The position numbers and the translations under genes were made by a program. Positions 62,522 through 64,000 of a stretch of 64,000 nucleotides of DNA are shown piece by piece. Position 1 is the stretch's first letter. Each line of letters opens with the position of its first letter. The notes under the pieces are model-generated. The model did no database searches, was not told where the DNA came from, and saw nothing but the letters and a program-made list of their open reading frames with translations. Source of the stretch: Fen-1362 sp964597035 (GTDB lineage Bacteria > Planctomycetota > Phycisphaerae > Sedimentisphaerales > Anaerobacaceae); the NCBI GenBank assembly GCA_964597035.1, contig CAZQWM010000002.1, positions 1 to 64,000 on the forward strand. Direction: 5' to 3'.

Positions 62522-64000
62522 TTATAAAGCCAATATTACACCTGTGGCCAAAGCTGCCTGGAACAAAATCTGGGTCAAATCTTTTGTGGTTTTGAGCCAG
62601 AAGAACTTGTCGATTTTTCTCGGCACGAGAATTGTATCGCCGGGATTGAGCCGGATATTCATAAATCCGCCGAAGTGCCATTGATGCGACTGGTCATCCC
62701 AGTAGGCACTGCCCGGGTCTTTCTGTGCGATACTGACAACTGAGCCATCCGCTTTTATGACGCTAATCTGTTTTTTGTCTGCGTCGTTAGTCGGGCCTCC
62801 GACCCTTCGCAAGTAGTAAGCAACGGTTCTGCCTTTCTGGTATAACAAGGCCGTCGGATTGAATACCTCTCCCACGACGTTGATAACACCCGGTGTTTCA
62901 GGGATAAACAACCTGTCACCCTTCTCCAGCTCAACGTCATAAAACGAGCCCTTCAACTGCTCGAGCGGGACGAGCTTAACAACAACACGACCATCAATTC
63001 TGGCGGCACGTAGTTTACCCAGCAGCTCCCTTTTTGCCTTGAGAGACAACTCCTGGGTCTGCACAGTTTCTTCATCCAGCGCACCGCTTATCGCCCGGTC
63101 CGTGCTGGTCAAAATAGACTCTTCAATCTGGTCGATAAGTTCATCCATTCGCTGCCGCTGAACAACTTTGGCACTTTCACGGGTAAATACTGCTCCGGGC
63201 AGATATGCTCCTGGAGTATAGCCGCCGGCACGTTCGATAAGTGAGCTTAATGTCTCCCCTCTGCTTATTGGATATACGCCGGGGAAGCGAACCTCGCCGG
63301 AAATGATGGCATTGCGGTCAAACTCAAGCTCCGGTATTGACCGAACAATTAAATGGTCATAATCCTGTAGTTCAATATCTTCGACCGGGTCTTTTGCGAG
63401 AACTTTTTCGAGGTCAAGATCGAGTTTCTCAGTCTGCATACCTGTCTGACTGATGTGCTTGCGGGTAAGTTCCGCGTTTTTAAGGTAGGCGTTCTTTCGA
63501 GGTCCGCCGGCAGCATCGAGCAACTCGCTCAATCTCATCCCGGGAACAAATCGGTACTCACCGGGTCGATAAACCTCACCACCTACGGATGCGCTTCGTT
63601 TGCCGTATTCCAAGCGCGACACACCAAACACTCTTATCAGGTCGCCGTCCTGAATAATGGTCTCGGTTGCGGGTTGGCTTGCAACACTCTCCGGCTCGCC
63701 CGTCTCGAGCAAAGTCGAGGGAGCAACATTAAAATCAACCACAATGCGTTTTTGATGATTTTCCACCCTCTCCACCTGAATTTGCCGCAGCCAGCCGGCA
63801 TAGTTGACACCGCCTGCCATACCAAGCACTTCCCGCAGCGTCATTTCTCTCGCCATCTCATATATAGCGGGTCTTTTTACGTTGCCACTGACCCCCACAA
63901 CCGGCCCGATGAGCGGAATAAATATCGTGTCACCGTCCTGCAGCCGAACATCACCGCTCTTGTCGCCACCGAGCAGAAAATCATAAAGGTCCACGTGTAT
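62522..64000 (-). CDS. Polysaccharide export protein with SLBB repeats (N-terminus cut by window)
   Basis: 493 codons remain open to the window edge, so the N-terminus, expected to carry the signal peptide and Poly_export domain, lies outside. Several SLBB-type modules repeat: GVSGNVKRPAIYEMAREM, SVGGEVYRPGEYRFVPGM, ISGEVRFPGVYPISRG and VVGEVFNPTALLYQKGR, each followed by a helix (TLREVLGMAGG, RLSELLDAAGG, TLSSLIERAGG, TVAYYLRRVGG). A coiled-coil stretch lies about 270-310. It ends in a hydrophobic helix. Wza/Gum-type outer-membrane secretin for the polysaccharide. Confidence 0.92.
   Translation of the reverse strand: MHVDLYDFLLGGDKSGDVRLQDGDTIFIPLIGPVVGVSGNVKRPAIYEMAREMTLREVLGMAGGVNYAGWLRQIQVERVENHQKRIVVDFNVAPSTLLETGEPESVASQPATETIIQDGDLIRVFGVSRLEYGKRSASVGGEVYRPGEYRFVPGMRLSELLDAAGGPRKNAYLKNAELTRKHISQTGMQTEKLDLDLEKVLAKDPVEDIELQDYDHLIVRSIPELEFDRNAIISGEVRFPGVYPISRGETLSSLIERAGGYTPGAYLPGAVFTRESAKVVQRQRMDELIDQIEESILTSTDRAISGALDEETVQTQELSLKAKRELLGKLRAARIDGRVVVKLVPLEQLKGSFYDVELEKGDRLFIPETPGVINVVGEVFNPTALLYQKGRTVAYYLRRVGGPTNDADKKQISVIKADGSVVSIAQKDPGSAYWDDQSHQWHFGGFMNIRLNPGDTILVPRKIDKFFWLKTTKDLTQILFQAALATGVILAL

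Noticed and set aside
1..64000. tRNA, rRNA, CRISPR, prophage or toxin-antitoxin system
   Set aside because: I found no cloverleaf, rRNA, regularly spaced repeat, integrase or typical toxin pair; the MazG-like protein here is an NTP-PPase without a toxin.

Overview
The window looks like part of a planctomycete chromosome, most likely class Phycisphaerae. This rests on a PEP-CTERM protein with a GGIVLLRRRK-type tail, a sigma factor carrying extra helix-turn-helix modules, a deoxyhypusine-synthase-like enzyme paired with an ornithine decarboxylase, a LemA/M48/zf-TFIIB cluster, csrA, and many secreted proteins of unknown family. Taxonomy is inferred from gene style, not from a marker gene. No rRNA, tRNA, CRISPR array, integrase or complete IS element was found. 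Most genes lie on the minus strand.

Layout. (1) 1-2164: C-terminally cut, secreted GH30-type xylanase with an N-terminal CBM and C-terminal InlB-like repeats. (2) 2503-4862: polyamine pair (ornithine decarboxylase, DHS-like enzyme). (3) 4968-10059: unusual sigma-70 factor, orphan corrinoid protein, ClpB. (4) 10237-16493: beta-barrel protein, PEP-CTERM protein (opposite strand), LolA-like protein, DUF2892 protein and a large MMPL/RND transporter, read as an envelope lipid-transport module. (5) 16649-21342: AsmA-like protein, PurD, CsrA. (6) 21635-28421: membrane protein, alkaline-phosphatase-superfamily enzyme, ETF-quinone oxidoreductase and a fused EtfB-EtfA protein. (7) 28422-34259: repeat-rich stretch with a secreted unknown, a methyltransferase, a beta-helix protein and a PGRP-type amidase lipoprotein. 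(8) 34310-38879: anti-sigma kinase/STAS pair, Rrf2 regulator, MazG-like protein, NSS transporter, degenerate amidohydrolase. (9) 39043-45787: zf-TFIIB, LemA and M48 protease cluster, metallo-beta-lactamase-fold protein, two unknowns, MgtE. (10) 45835-64000: exopolysaccharide/O-antigen locus running off the window end.

The polysaccharide locus is the largest functional unit. Reading from 64000 down it encodes an SLBB export protein (cut at its N-terminus), a Wzz-like protein, a CDP-sugar cassette (RfbF, RfbG, a C-methyltransferase, an RfbC-like epimerase and an SDR reductase) that plausibly makes a CDP-activated 3-C-methyl-6-deoxyhexose, a CmcI-like methyltransferase, a Wzx flippase, GT2 and GT9 glycosyltransferases, a Wzy-like polymerase, a truncated phosphoglycosyltransferase remnant, a second priming sugar transferase, and Gmd/Fcl for GDP-L-fucose. 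The stretch from about 48.8 to 61.3 kb is visibly richer in A+T than both flanks and contains a MITE-like element, consistent with acquisition by transfer.

The points most worth a second look are the sigma factor with two extra HTH modules, the EtfB-EtfA fusion, the CDP branched-sugar cassette, the 253-bp MITE-like element, the amidohydrolase lacking two metal ligands, and the two-start metallo-beta-lactamase-fold gene. I saw no defence system, biosynthetic megacluster or clearly new multi-gene system.
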